A stretch of 64,000 bases of DNA from Symbiodinium natans (taxonomy: Eukaryota; Sar; Dinophyceae; Suessiales; Symbiodiniaceae), in assembly GCA_905221605.1 (NCBI GenBank), contig CAJNDS010002413.1, positions 948,641-1,012,640 of the forward strand. The letters run 5' to 3'. Below the pieces are notes generated by a model. That model ran no database searches. It worked only from the letters and a program-made list of their open reading frames with translations, and had not been told where the DNA came from. Shown piece after piece: positions 13,013 through 20,625 of this stretch (position 1 is the first letter of the stretch; every line of letters starts with the position of its first letter). A program made the position numbers and the translations under genes.

Positions 13013-16000
13013 CCCCAGAACTCCTAAACCCCTAACTGCGAGAACTTGTACCTGAACCCTAAACCCGAAGCCCCAAAACCCTAAACCCTAACCCCTAAAC
13101 CCCAAACCCAAAACCCCAAACCCTAAACCCCAAACCCCAAAACCCAAAACCCTAAACCCCTAACCCCTAAACCCCAAACCCAAAACCCCAAACCCTAAAC
13201 CCCTCACCCCTTCTCCGAGGCACACCATGGTCTTGAAGGAGGCCATGATCGAGAAAGCGCGGATGCAAGAGGAGTTCAGGGCCATGAAGGCCACCCAACG
13301 CCCGAATAACCCTAAACCCCAAAGAAGGGTTTAGTTAGGGTTTAGGGTTTAGGATTTAGGGTTTAGGGTTTAGTTGGGGTTTGGGGTTTAAGGAAGGGCT
13401 AGGGTTTTAGGTTGGGGTGTTCTCCCTGATACTAACAGTCCTTACTTGGGGTTCCCCCACCCCATTTGTAATCCCTCTTAGGGAAGCCTAAACCCTAAAG
13501 CCTAAACCCTAAACCCTAAACCCTAAACCGCAGAAGGGGGAACATCCCAGGGTTTGGGTTTAGAGTTTGTAGGGGGGCGACCAGAGCCGAAGAGGGCTGA
13601 AGTCATTGGTGTAGAGGCGCGTTGCAACTCTTCATAGGCTTAGGGTTTAGGCTTTAGGCTTTAGGCTTTAGGCTTTAGGGTTTAATTACGGTTTACGGTT
13701 TAAAGATTCCATGTTGACCGCTATCCATAGAAGTGAGAACATGCGTTGCAAATTTACCCGAAGCCCTAAACCCTAAACCCTAAACCGTAAACCCTAAACC
13801 CTCAGCTGCTGAAACAGGGCGCGCTTAAGATTTCTGACCTAAGCCCCTGAAATAGGGCAGGCTTAGGGTTCCAGGTAGGTGTTCAGCACGACCCCTTAGG
13901 GGAGGTGAGGGCCGCTGGATTGCTTCAATACGGTGTAAGGTTTAGGGGTTAGGGTTTAGGGTTTAGGGTTTAGGGTTTAGGGGGTTTAGTGGGCTTAGGG
14001 AGTTTAGGGGGTTTAGGAGTTTTAGGAATTTTAGGGAGTTTAGTTCAAAAAGCCCACCGCCTGTGACTCGCGGAGGTGGTTGCCATCGAGCCGCATGAGA
14101 GCGAGGAGAAGGAGAAGGAGGCGAAGTGAGGAGGGGCCACCAAAAAGAAGCGCAGACTGCGACTCCCTCGTAGAGCCTTTTTAGTGTTTAGGGTTTTTAG
14201 GGTCTAAAGGGGTTTAAGGGTTTTAGGGTTTTTAAGGGTTTTTAGGGTTTTAGGGTTTTAGGGGTTTTAGGGTTTTAGGGGTTTAGGGTTTTAGGGTTTT
14301 TAGGGTTTTAGGGTTTTAGGGTTTTAGGGTTTCAGGGTTTTAGGGTTTTAGGGTTTCAAGGGTTTTAGGGTTTTAATGGTTTTAAGGGTTTTGGGTTTTA
14401 GGGTTTTGGGGTTTTTGGGTTTTTGGGTTTAGGCTGAAAAGCTGCTCAAACAGATTGACCCGTACCCCGCCTGGTCAAGCCCCTAAAATTTGCCCTAAAA
14501 GTACTTGTTGCCCCCCGATATCTAACGCGCCCGTACACCCTGAACCCTTACCCGAAAACGAAGCCCTAACCCCTAAACCCTAAACCCTAAACCCTAAGCC
14601 CCGCAACCCCTAAACTTTCCAAACGAGCCGTTGCTGGAGCCTTCTCTCGGAAAAACTCCCTGGGAAGCTCGTTGAAGGGCACTTGTCCATAGCTGCAGAA
14701 GCACCAGGGTGCGGAGCCGTTCCAAGGCTTTAGAGTTTAGGGTCTCAACCCTAAACTAAACCCTGAACCCCTGAACCGCTGAACCCCTGAACCCCTGAAC
14801 CCCTGAACCCCTGAACCCCTGAACCCCTGAACCCCTGAACCCCTGAACCCCTGAACCCCTGAAACCCTAAAGCCTAAACCCTAAACCCTAAAGCCTAAAC
14901 CCTAAACCCTAAACCCTAAACCCTAAACCCTAAACCCTAAACCCTAAACCCTAAACCCTAAACCCTAAACCCTAAACCCTAAACCCTAAACCCTAAACCC
15001 TAAACCCCAGCCCTAAACCTTAAATCCTCAGCCCTAAGCCCTAAGCCTTGGGCTTCGGCCCCCCCTGGGACAACCGCGCGAGCATTGCACCTCCTCCGGA
15101 AGTGGGGCCTGGGGACGTCTGGGGTTTAGGGTTTAGGGTTTATCACCTGGGGTTTAGGGTTGAGGGTCAGGGTTTAGGGTTTAGGCTTTAGGGTTTAGGG
15201 TTTAGGGTTAGGGTTTAGAGGTGGAGCGTATGCACCCCGAACCCCTTTTCAATTGGTTTTGTAAGACCTAAAGGTGGGGCGGCGCAGGTACCCTCGTATC
15301 TCGTAGGTTTCGGCTCCTGCGAAAATCCCTGAGCCCTAAACCCCTCTTCCCCTAAGCCCCTGTACTTGGCAGCCAGTGGTGCCTTTTACCCTTTTTGGGT
15401 ACTGGGTTCCCTTATAAAGTAGCCAGTCCAAAAAAAAGGGTACCCTTATTGTAGGATTATGGTTTCTGGGCTGCCAAGCCGATAGTAAGCCCTAAACAGG
15501 GTTTAGGGTTTAGGGTTTAGGGTTTAGGGTTTAGGGTTTAGGGTTTAGGGCTTAGGCAGCAGTTCCGGCAGGAGGGGGGGTCATGGGAGGCCATGTGCGA
15601 AGCACATGCAGCCGCCCGGTTTGTCCGCCGTGCCCGCTCAGGTCTTCCACCCGAAATCGGCCCCTTTCTCAGGGTTCAGGCTTTAGGGCCCAACCCCAAA
15701 CGTTAAACCCCCTCATTGGCTAGGATCCAGAAGGTTTGGCACTGAATCCTACTGGCCTTCGCATACCGAATTATTGTATAGCCCGTAGAGTCCTTATTAT
15801 GCCTAAACCTTGGGGTGTTCCCCCTTCTACTAACAGTCCTTAATAGGGATTATAATAGGGGTACTACAAAAACCCAATTAAGGACTGTTATGATAGGGGG
15901 GGGGGGGTGGAACATCCCAACCTAAACCCGAATCACCATTTTTGCATCCCTAAACCCCCAACCCCAAACTCCATCTTGATGATGAAGCATCGTATTCCCT

Positions 16001-19000
16001 TCTGCAGGCCCTTTAACTATGATCAAGTGCAGTATCTGAAAAGGGCGATTTGACTTGTGCGAGTTCACAGGTGTCTTGGCAGCATTAACCCTAAACCCTA
16101 ACCTCTAATCTAAGGGTTGGTTTCCTTAGGTTATGAGCCCAAGGGCGCTAGGGCTTTTGCGCTTAGTGTAATTTACTGGGTTGATCCAAGCCTTTGATAA
16201 GTATCCTAAGTCGCTGAGTGAACTCCGAGAGGGTTGTGAGCCATGGATTTGAGCATGAGGGCAAGAGGCCGGTCACCGACGGGCCAGACCCCGTCCTCCA
16301 TGGGCACAACTTCAAGGATGGCATCACCGCCTGCTACGCCTGCAGAGGTTCAGGTGGATGAGAGTTCTCTCGAGCCGAATTATGGGGATTCACAGCAAAG
16401 CCCAAGTACAACTACGTTGCATCAAAACAGGGCCACTACGAGTACAGCTGCCAGAAGGCCCAGCACAGGTGAGGCGCAGCGTTTTGACTTGAGCGAAGCT
16501 TGGGAAACGGCTAGGCAGCAAGATGAGATTTCCGAGAACGATGCTCGGGAGCGTAGTATGTTATTGAGATCTCTTGATCCGAGTACCGATGAGACAGCAC
16601 AGATGAATCAACAACGATCTCTTGATCGGGGCGAAAGCAGTAGTCGACAAAACATGGAGACTATGCCAACGACAGGTGTTTCCACACGAGGATCTCTTGA
16701 TCCGGACGCGCTACGGCCGGGATCACTTGATCCTGGTCCGCAGGGATGGAACGCGTTGGCTGCGATAAGGAGTTCATTGAGGTCGGTCGGTTTGGGTACG
16801 AGAAATACTGAGCAGGTCCCTGAAGATGTTGGTCGTGCGTTGCAAGGGCCCGGAGAGAGGAGGAGTCCTCTCCCACTGGCAGGGGCTTGCAATGGGACAG
16901 GACCTCTGGCAGTGCGAGAGACCCCTCAGCTACCGGTTACTCTTCCGACGCAGGACCTGGCACAGGTTGGGTCTAGTGGTTTAGGGGTGCGTGGTGTAGA
17001 AGGTTTGCTGTACAGGGATCCGATGTCGCCTAGCGGGCAAAGCCGGCATTCAGGTAGCCAACTCGCGCAACTTGTAGAGGGCATGAGCCAGTTCATTTGA
17101 GACTTCGCGCGAGAAGATTGCACGAGAGAATAGAGAACGAGCAGCTTCAATGTTTTCACCTACCAGGGGAGGTCATGACCGCGGACCTGTTAACCAAGTC
17201 GCTCTCGTCTCAGAGGATGCAGAAGCTACTTGACTTGGCTGGAGTCGTCCAGTTGTCCCATGTCTTAAGATGCGCCGTGGTGGTGCTTAGCATCTCCAGA
17301 GCGCAAGCTCAGCCATCTGAAGATAAAGAAGATGAAGCGTCGTGGGTTCCACTTCTACTAGTAATGGGGTTCACGGTCCTAATCGCAAGACTTCTGGAAC
17401 TGTGTTTGAGATGGTGTTGGAGTCAAGGGGCAAGGAGATTTAGAGGTCTTCAGGGGCCACCTGAGAACGAGGAACTAGTAGGCCTGTTCCAGAACAAGTA
17501 TCTTCGCAGGGAGCTATAGACGGGTCTGAAGTGACAGTAGTCGCTTTTGGGGATGACGTTGGACTGGTAGGGCCAGAGGATCAGGTCGAAGTTGTGGCTG
17601 CAGACTTGATCGCTAGGGCGCTAGAAGAAGAAGAAGAAGCAGAAGAAGAAGAAGAAGAAGAAGAAGAAGAAGAAGAAGAAGAACGAGCCTTGTTTCATAG
17701 GCGGTATGCTCTACACGTGGAGCCCTATGATCTCTCTGACCCATTGTTAAATGAGTCCCCTTGCCGCAGGGCCTCTCTTGAAGACACTTGGTCAGAACCC
17801 CAAAGCCCAAATCCCGAACCTGAAATAGGACAGGGGTCTAGGACCGGGGGAGTAGAGCTGTCTCAGGCGGCAGGGCCGAAAACTAAAGCTAGTCAAGTAC
17901 CCAAACTTCCTCTCAGGGGCACCGTCCCTCGTCGAGTTCTGGGCTTTCGGAAGAGTCTCTGGTTTCGGGTGAGAGTCTTGAAGTAGACCCTAAGAGTAAG
18001 CCTCCTGCACCAAAACCGCCCCCGGATGGTTGGTTGGGAACCGTTGTCAAAAGGCCTCCGCCCGTGACACCGCAGTCTGTAGGTATCCCTATCCCTAAGC
18101 CGAAACTACCGCCTGAAGGTTGGTTGGGAACTGTTGCCCCAAAGCATCCGACCATGAAGGCACAGTCTGTAGGTGTCCCAAAGCCTCCTCCTGTTAAGCA
18201 ACCCCCGCCAGCTCCGAAATTGAACCCGCAAGCTCACCAGGACATGATATTAAACGCGCAGAGACAAGAATTGATTCAGTGGGAGCTTCGCCGAAATCTC
18301 GGCCATCAGCCCATTGAAGGGCTCAGAGAGAACTTCCACTACATTCCCGAACTTGGTCTGCTGATAAGATGGCATCCGATGCGGCGCCAGACCCAAGTCG
18401 GACAGCACTTCCGATATCACTAAGCAGGTTGGTTGGGGATCGTCGGTCTTTCTGTATCTTCAGGGATGGTACCAGTGGCATTCTTGATGACAACTTCAGG
18501 GTCACGCGCCAAGGGGCGAACGTCTCAACGATGCATTGGCAAGGGAGAACTGAGTTCCTTGTAGCTCCTCCAACCCCTATAGCTCCTGTACCAAACCCTC
18601 CTCCAAGCAAATCGAAAGCCGCAGGTCCCAAACCAAGATCTAAGCCGAAATCTCAACCGAAAGCTGACCCGAAGCCAAAAACACCACCACGTCGCTAAAC
18701 GCAGCGAAGCGGAAACTGTAGACCTCAAACAAGGCGTACTCCTAGAAGTCCTGATTCCTATTCTTAAGTGATATAGGTTTTGGGTGTTTAGATAGGGTTG
18801 ACGGGGTAAGTTCTCTTTCCTTTGGGGCCAGCAGCGTCTTAAAGGGTTCTCTAGGTCCTATGCTTGGTACAGATAAGTATGTGGACACCGTCTTGCGTAA
18901 GCTGGTTTTCCGTAGTCTTGAGCGTCGCAGAGTGTTTGAAACCGCAGTATCGCTTAGAGCATCTTGATCGTAGGCAGCCGGTAAGTGCTGCTATTGTCTC

Positions 19001-19475
19001 CGAGAAGGGGAGCTCGCTGGACTTTTGGGATTCCTGTCCTGTCCTTAGGCGTCCCCCCGTAGATCTCCTTTAGATCTCCATTGTTAGTGTTGTTACGCAG
19101 GAAAGGCCTTGAGCTTTGAGCACTCACTCCACGGCCTAACAACTACCTCGCCAAGTGTTGGAAAGAGTGGTGTGCCTTAGATATGAGTTTGCATGCTGCA
19201 AAGGGGGGGTCTTGATGATGAAGCATCGTATTCCCTTCTGCAGGCGCAGTGTCTGAAAAGGGCGATTTGACTTGTGCGAGTTCACGGGTGTCTTGGCAGC
19301 ATTAGCCCTAAACCCTAACCTCTAATCTAAGGGTTGGTTTCCTTACCCCAAAACCCTAAACCCTAAGCCCTAAACCCTAAACCAAAACCCTAAGCCTAAA
19401 CCCTAAACCCTAAACCCCGCGGAAGCCCAACGGTAGCCAGCGAGTGCGGGACTTGGAGCATCGAGTGTACAACAG
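1..19475 (+). CDS. Gene 1: unrecognised coiled-coil protein split into at least 17 small exons
   Basis: Seventeen exon-like islands, 23-70 nt each (707 nt in all), chain in one reading phase across 19.5 kb. Each is high in charged residues, and the joined product is a long Lys/Glu/Arg-rich coiled coil followed by a region with GFGPPWDN and SWEAMCEAH. All introns but the last open with GC in my model, and most acceptors are AG before G. No domain is recognised; a cytoskeletal or flagellar coiled-coil protein would fit the composition, but that is only a guess. The 5' end lies outside the window, and I could not find the end after 19475. The intron between the exons ending 15607 and starting 19441 holds a deleted copia element. 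Introns are filled with TTTAGGG-type repeats. The phases of all 17 exons agree, which chance islands would not do, but boundaries were chosen with phase in mind, so single exons are less certain than the gene. Confidence 0.68.
71..138 (+). repeat. TTTAGGG tract
   Basis: About nine exact units on the G-rich strand directly after the first gene 1 exon. Confidence 0.95.
197..307 (+). repeat. TTTTAGGG (8-base) variant tract
   Basis: About a dozen 8-base units, a homogenised variant separate from the 7-base tract before it. Confidence 0.9.
1696..1741 (+). CDS. Gene 1 exon
   Basis: Acceptor ACCAG before 1696; peptide AQQKEREDKFKEAME; GC donor at 1742; leaves in phase 1. The next bases run straight into TTTAGGG units. 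Confidence 0.65.
1754..1930 (+). repeat. TTTAGGG tract with a TTTAGGC variant block
   Basis: Exact TTTAGGG units flank about thirteen TTTAGGC units (about 1775-1866). Confidence 0.95.
2495..2550 (+). CDS. Gene 1 exon
   Basis: Acceptor CCGAG before 2495; peptide QVKAREQLQTRYDERVEK after one split Arg codon; GC donor at 2551. An alternative GT donor at 2562 would add ARR but break the phase to the next exon. Confidence 0.65.
3109..3245. mobile_element. Inverted-repeat element with AT-rich core
   Basis: Arms GGGAATGAGGGAATGAGGG (left) and CCTCATTCCCTCAGTCCCT (right) flank a TATATA-rich core containing the direct repeat CCCTTTAAGGGAGTCTAT twice. No coding potential. Confidence 0.55.
3928..4104. 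mobile_element. Diverged relative of the CTTGGCAGCC MITE
   Basis: Shares CCTTTTACCCTTTT-like sequence, GGGTTCCCTTATAAAGTGGCCA and the A run with the element at 15365. Opens with CTTGGTAGCCCCGTGG and holds paired GGTACCC/GGGTACC motifs. Ends are not clean. Confidence 0.45.
4147..4188 (+). CDS. Gene 1 exon
   Basis: Acceptor TGGAG before 4147; peptide VKETLAKHFEKRDT; GC donor at 4189; phase 0 at both ends. Confidence 0.65.
4557..4630 (+). repeat. TTTAGGG tract
   Basis: About ten exact units. Confidence 0.95.
4822..4928 (-). repeat. CCCTAAA tract
   Basis: About fifteen units with a few CCCTAAG and CCTAAAT variants; faces the tract at 4557, giving a 370-bp inverted pair. Confidence 0.95.
5395..5439 (+). 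CDS. Gene 1 exon
   Basis: Peptide VLKAEREIKMKKRRE; GC donor at 5440. The acceptor is either GAAG before 5395 or the stronger pyrimidine-rich CCTCCAG before 5386, which would add PPK in the same phase. Confidence 0.7.
5715..5880. repeat. AT-rich microsatellite region
   Basis: TATGTATATATG units then TTTATTTAT stretches; an open frame over it is low-complexity and not a gene. Confidence 0.85.
6345..6585. other. Unique non-coding stretch in a gene 1 intron
   Basis: About 240 bp without telomere-type units or a convincing frame; contains short inverted AGTCCTTAG/CTAAAAGTCC-like motifs. Nothing else recognised. Confidence 0.4.
6586..7030 (-). repeat. Degenerate CCCTCTAAA/CCCTAAAAG field
   Basis: Irregular C-rich relatives of CCCTAAA, with recurring AAAGAAACCCTGAAAA and AAAAGCCCTCTAAACC phrases; no coding sequence seen. 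Confidence 0.8.
7040..7194 (-). repeat. CCCTAAA tract
   Basis: More than twenty units; flanked on both sides by AAAAGCCCTCTAAACCCCC then CTTCTCCAGGT (about 6974-7001 and 7195-7223). Confidence 0.95.
7222..7250 (+). CDS. Gene 1 exon
   Basis: Strong acceptor CCCTTCTCCAG before 7222; peptide VIAKLKQVV plus two bases of a Gly codon; GC donor at 7251. The same acceptor sequence also occurs at about 6989-7000, on the other side of a long CCCTAAA tract. Confidence 0.65.
7299..7390 (+). repeat. TTTAGGG tract
   Basis: About a dozen units after the gene 1 exon at 7222; the G-rich field continues degenerate to about 7880. Confidence 0.95.
8809..8848 (+). CDS. Gene 1 exon
   Basis: Acceptor CCTTAG before 8809; completes a Gly codon, then VKYIQEEVQRRVD; GC donor at 8849. 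An 18-base G run follows 30 bases later. Confidence 0.65.
9527..9567 (+). CDS. Gene 1 exon
   Basis: Acceptor GCGAG before 9527; peptide TMDEIVRHNLLRI plus CA; GC donor at 9568; leaves in phase 2. Confidence 0.6.
9928..9954 (+). CDS. Gene 1 exon (frame uncertain)
   Basis: The acceptor TTTTTCAG ends at 9922 and a second AG at 9927; using the second gives peptide MAGGKKSF and keeps phase 2 in and out. GC donor (GCAAGG) at 9955. The other frames of this island are open too, so the exact start is not certain. Confidence 0.5.
9984..10060 (-). repeat. CCTCCCCAAA variant array
   Basis: Eight or so 8-10-base units, a local expansion of a C-rich variant. Confidence 0.85.
10168..10191. repeat. 24-base G homopolymer
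   Basis: Uninterrupted G run in a gene 1 intron. Confidence 0.95.
10590..10629 (+). CDS. Gene 1 exon
   Basis: Acceptor GGGAG before 10590; peptide IEDNNARVDKIQE; GC donor at 10630; phase 2 in, 0 out. Confidence 0.65.
11210..11310 (-). repeat. CCCTAAA tract preceded by CCCGAAA units
   Basis: Three CCCGAAA units, then about twelve CCCTAAA units. Confidence 0.95.
12018..12040 (+). CDS. Gene 1 small exon (23 nt)
   Basis: Acceptor GCAAG before 12018; peptide DRNLMLE plus CA; GC donor at 12041. Its phase exactly links the exons at 10590 and 13220. Confidence 0.55.
12577..12693 (-). repeat. CCCTAAA tract
   Basis: Sixteen or so perfect units. Confidence 0.95.
12981..13011. repeat. 31-base C homopolymer
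   Basis: Uninterrupted C run upstream of the gene 1 exon at 13220. Confidence 0.95.
13220..13289 (+). CDS. Gene 1 exon
   Basis: Acceptor CTCCGAG before 13220; peptide includes MVLKEAMIEKARMQEEFRAM, the clearest coiled-coil stretch; GC donor at 13290; phase 2 in, 0 out. Confidence 0.75.
13412..13549. mobile_element. TTGGGRTGTTC MITE carrying a CCCTAAA tract inside
   Basis: Left end TTGGGGTGTTCTCCC with CTAACAGTCCTTA, right end GGGGGAACATCCCA, as in the 15810 copy. Bases 13487-13529 between them are CCTAAA-type repeats that the 15810 copy lacks. Confidence 0.6.
14076..14120 (+). CDS. Gene 1 exon
   Basis: Acceptor GCGGAG before 14076; peptide VVAIEPHESEEKEKE; GC donor at 14121. A textbook GTGAGG donor at 14126 is an alternative but would change phase. 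Confidence 0.65.
14702..14726 (+). CDS. Gene 1 exon (tentative)
   Basis: Acceptor CAGAAG before 14702 (or CTGCAG before 14699); peptide HQGAEPFQ plus one base; GC donor at 14727. It is kept because it links phases 0 and 1. Confidence 0.45.
14758..15018 (-). repeat. CCCCTGAA variant block followed by CCCTAAA tract
   Basis: About twelve CCCCTGAA units (14767-14862), then about twenty CCCTAAA units; two variants homogenised side by side. Confidence 0.95.
15046..15086 (+). CDS. Gene 1 exon
   Basis: The acceptor CCCTAAG before 15046 is formed by the end of a CCCTAAG repeat; peptide LGFGPPWDNRASI; GC donor at 15087. Confidence 0.6.
15365..15478. mobile_element. MITE-like element with CTTGGCAGCC terminal inverted repeats
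   Basis: Ten-base perfect inverted ends, CTTGGCAGCC at 15365-15374 and GGCTGCCAAG at 15469-15478. The interior (TTCCCTTATAAAGTAGCC, then an A run and GGGTACCCTTATTGTA) matches the region around 3930-4030. No open frame. It sits in the gene 1 intron between exons 15086 and 15563. Confidence 0.65.
15563..15607 (+). CDS. Gene 1 exon
   Basis: Acceptor GCAGCAG before 15563; peptide FRQEGGSWEAMCEAH; GC donor at 15608. The following intron carries the deleted LTR element. Confidence 0.65.
15810..15920. mobile_element. MITE-like element, TTGGGRTGTTC family
   Basis: Ends are TTGGGGTGTTCCCCC and GGAACATCCCAA. Internal arms CTAACAGTCCTTAAT and ATTAAGGACTGTTA also pair. A G run lies near the right end. 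Relatives occur at 13412 and 3017. Confidence 0.65.
15974..16128 (+). repeat. Left LTR of the deleted copia element
   Basis: 155 bp from TCTTGATGATGAAGC to GGTTTCCTTA. It contains two telomere-type units (AACCCTAAACCCTAACC at about 16087-16103) shared with the right copy. It has 19 bp after position 16010 that the right LTR lacks. The first two or three bases may belong to the flank. Confidence 0.8.
16243..17100 (+). CDS. Gag-like N-terminal ORF of the deleted copia element
   Basis: 285 codons from ATG in a CCATGG context, 115 bp after the left LTR. Low-complexity, Ser/Thr/Arg/Pro-rich protein with four SLDP or SLD motifs (near residues 109-163) and a predicted helical end, QLAQLVEGMSQFI. 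No zinc knuckle, protease or integrase is present. It stops exactly where sequence of the RNase H end begins, so the stop is a product of the deletion junction near 17095-17100. In a complete relative this frame would run into the rest of Gag-Pol. Assignment to Gag rests on position and context, not on a recognised domain. Confidence 0.6.
   Translation: MDLSMRARGRSPTGQTPSSMGTTSRMASPPATPAEVQVDESSLEPNYGDSQQSPSTTTLHQNRATTSTAARRPSTGEAQRFDLSEAWETARQQDEISENDARERSMLLRSLDPSTDETAQMNQQRSLDRGESSSRQNMETMPTTGVSTRGSLDPDALRPGSLDPGPQGWNALAAIRSSLRSVGLGTRNTEQVPEDVGRALQGPGERRSPLPLAGACNGTGPLAVRETPQLPVTLPTQDLAQVGSSGLGVRGVEGLLYRDPMSPSGQSRHSGSQLAQLVEGMSQFI
17097..17519 (+). CDS. C-terminal remnant of copia RNase H with a hydrophobic tail
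   Basis: The frame has no ATG at its start (first codon TTG) because it is a remnant. LRLRARRLHERI and FHLPGEVMTADLLTKSL match the end of Ty1/copia RNase H, where the ADxLTK motif is diagnostic. A downstream tail adds two hydrophobic stretches (around VLRCAVVVLSI and LLLVMGFTVLIARLL) that could be membrane segments. The upstream catalytic part is deleted. Confidence 0.7.
   Translation: MRLRARRLHERIENEQLQCFHLPGEVMTADLLTKSLSSQRMQKLLDLAGVVQLSHVLRCAVVVLSISRAQAQPSEDKEDEASWVPLLLVMGFTVLIARLLELCLRWCWSQGARRFRGLQGPPENEELVGLFQNKYLRREL
17531..17986 (+). CDS. Possible downstream ORF with poly-Glu tract
   Basis: No ATG at the frame start (GTG). Contains a pure GAA/GAG repeat (about 17623-17686) coding for Glu, then an ordinary-looking acidic, Pro-rich stretch. 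It lies in the 3' region between the RNase H remnant and the right LTR. Translation is doubtful; the frame differs from the preceding ORF, and the GAA repeat could have caused the shift. Confidence 0.35.
   Translation: MTVVAFGDDVGLVGPEDQVEVVAADLIARALEEEEEAEEEEEEEEEEEEEERALFHRRYALHVEPYDLSDPLLNESPCRRASLEDTWSEPQSPNPEPEIGQGSRTGGVELSQAAGPKTKASQVPKLPLRGTVPRRVLGFRKSLWFRVRVLK
18034..18698 (+). CDS. 3' ORF pair of the deleted copia element, Pro/Lys-rich
   Basis: Two overlapping frames (18034-18423 and 18369-18698). The first has Pro-rich repeats (PPEGWLGTV region twice) and then NPQAHQDMILNAQRQELIQW and ELGLLIRWHPM; the second ends in a KPKSQPKADPKPK tail. They may be one ORF broken by a frameshift near 18370-18420. 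Function unknown. Confidence 0.45.
19199..19209 (+). promoter_or_regulatory. Polypurine tract of the deleted copia element
   Basis: CAAAGGGGGGG directly before the right LTR, the usual position of the plus-strand primer. Confidence 0.6.
19210..19345 (+). repeat. Right LTR of the deleted copia element
   Basis: 136 bp matching 15974-16128 apart from a 19-bp deletion and three substitutions. Also carries the internal CCCTAAACCCTAACC. Confidence 0.8.
19441..19475 (+). CDS. Gene 1 exon, last one found
   Basis: Acceptor AGCCAG before 19441; peptide RVRDLEHRVYN plus AG; consensus GT donor (GTACAG) at 19476. I could not place the next exon with confidence. Confidence 0.6.
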
Positions 19476-19529
19476 GTACAGCCTCTCCCCCCCGAGATTC
19501 GACCTCAATGGCCCGGCTGAGCTTCAAAA

Positions 19530-20290
19530 GTCGGGTTTAAGGTTTAGGGTTCAGGGTTTAGGGTTGAGGGTTCAGGGTTTGGGGTTTCGGGTTTCGGGTT
19601 TGGGGTTTAGGGTTTCGGGTTTAGGGTTGAGGGTGTAGGGTTTAGGGTTTAGGGTTCAGGGTTTGGGTTTGGGTTTGGGGGTTTCCGGTTTCAGGTTTAG
19701 GGTTGAGGGTTTAGGGTTTCGGGTTTGGGGTTTAAGGCTTCGGTTTAGGGTTTGGGGTGTAGGGTTTAGGGTTTGGGGTTTAGGGTTTAGGGTTTGGGGT
19801 TTAAGGTTTCGGTTTAGGGTTGAGGGTTTTAGGGTTTCGGGGTTGGGGTTTAAGGTTTCTGTTTAGGGGTTTAGGGTTTAGAGTTCAGGTCTTAGGTTCA
19901 GGGTTGAGGGTTAGGGTTCAGGGTTTAGGGTTGAGGGTTTAGGGTTTGGGGTTTAGGGTTTCGGGTTTAGGGTTTTGGGTTTCGGGGATTCGGGGTTTGC
20001 GGTTTGGGCTTTTTTTTTAGGAGGTTTAGGGTTTCGGGGCTTAGGGTTGGGGTGTAGGGTTTCGGGTTTAGGGCTTTGGGTTATTGTTTCGGGGTTTCGG
20101 GGTTTCGGGGTTAGGGGTTGGGGTTTGGGGTTTAGGGTTTCCGGTATGGGGTTTAGGATTTCGGGTTTAGGGGTGTAGGGTTCGGGTCTAGGGCTTCGGG
20201 TTTAGGGTTTGGGGTTTAGGGTTTCGGGCCTGGGGTTTGGGGGTTTGGAGTTTAGGTTTTAGGGTTTGGGGTTTGGGCTTGTGGGGTTTT
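19530..20290 (+). repeat. Degenerate TTTAGGG/TTTCGGG/TTTGGGG field
   Basis: About 760 bp of scrambled G-rich units. It gives several chance frames of the type [11 protein letters not shown], which are not genes. Confidence 0.9.
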
Positions 20291-20479
20291 GTAAGGGCCT
20301 CTTGGGTTCCAATGCCCACAGGCTGTTGCAGGATTCTCTATGACTGCAAATGTGTGTTATTGGGCTGCTTCGGGATTTACAGGGTTTATGTTGCAGAGCC
20401 TTGTGGGCCATGTAGGATTTCGTCGGTTTATGGTCAGGGTCTGCAGGGCTTGCCAGCTTGAACAGGGTTCGGGGGTTTG

Positions 20480-20625
20480 GGCCCTAAACCCTAAACCCTA
20501 AACCCTAAACCCTAAACCCTAAACCCTAAACCCTAAACCCTAAACCCTAAACCCTAAACCCTAAACCCTAAACCCTAGACCCTAGACCCTAAACCCTAAA
20601 CCCTAAACCCTAAACCTTCGGGTTT
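20480..20625 (-). repeat. CCCTAAA tract
   Basis: About twenty units, immediately after a G-rich unit and followed by GGGTTTGGGG on the other strand. Confidence 0.95.

Larger units (their letters stand above)
15974..19345 (+). mobile_element. Copia-type LTR retrotransposon with internal deletion
   Basis: A 155-bp and a 136-bp direct repeat bound 3.37 kb. Inside is a gag-like N-terminal ORF followed directly by the last part of an RNase H domain, so protease, integrase, reverse transcriptase and most of RNase H are missing. The right repeat is preceded by a polypurine tract (AAAGGGGGGG), as expected for plus-strand priming. No clear target-site duplication was found. The element lies in a gene 1 intron and cannot encode its own transposition; it could only move with help from a complete relative. 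The LTRs differ by a 19-bp indel and three substitutions, so it is older than the element at 34384. Confidence 0.8.

Noticed and set aside
19444-20290. Series of frames such as [13 protein letters not shown]
   Set aside because: They are translations of degenerate TTTAGGG/TTTGGGG repeats; only the first 35 bases (19441-19475) look like an exon.
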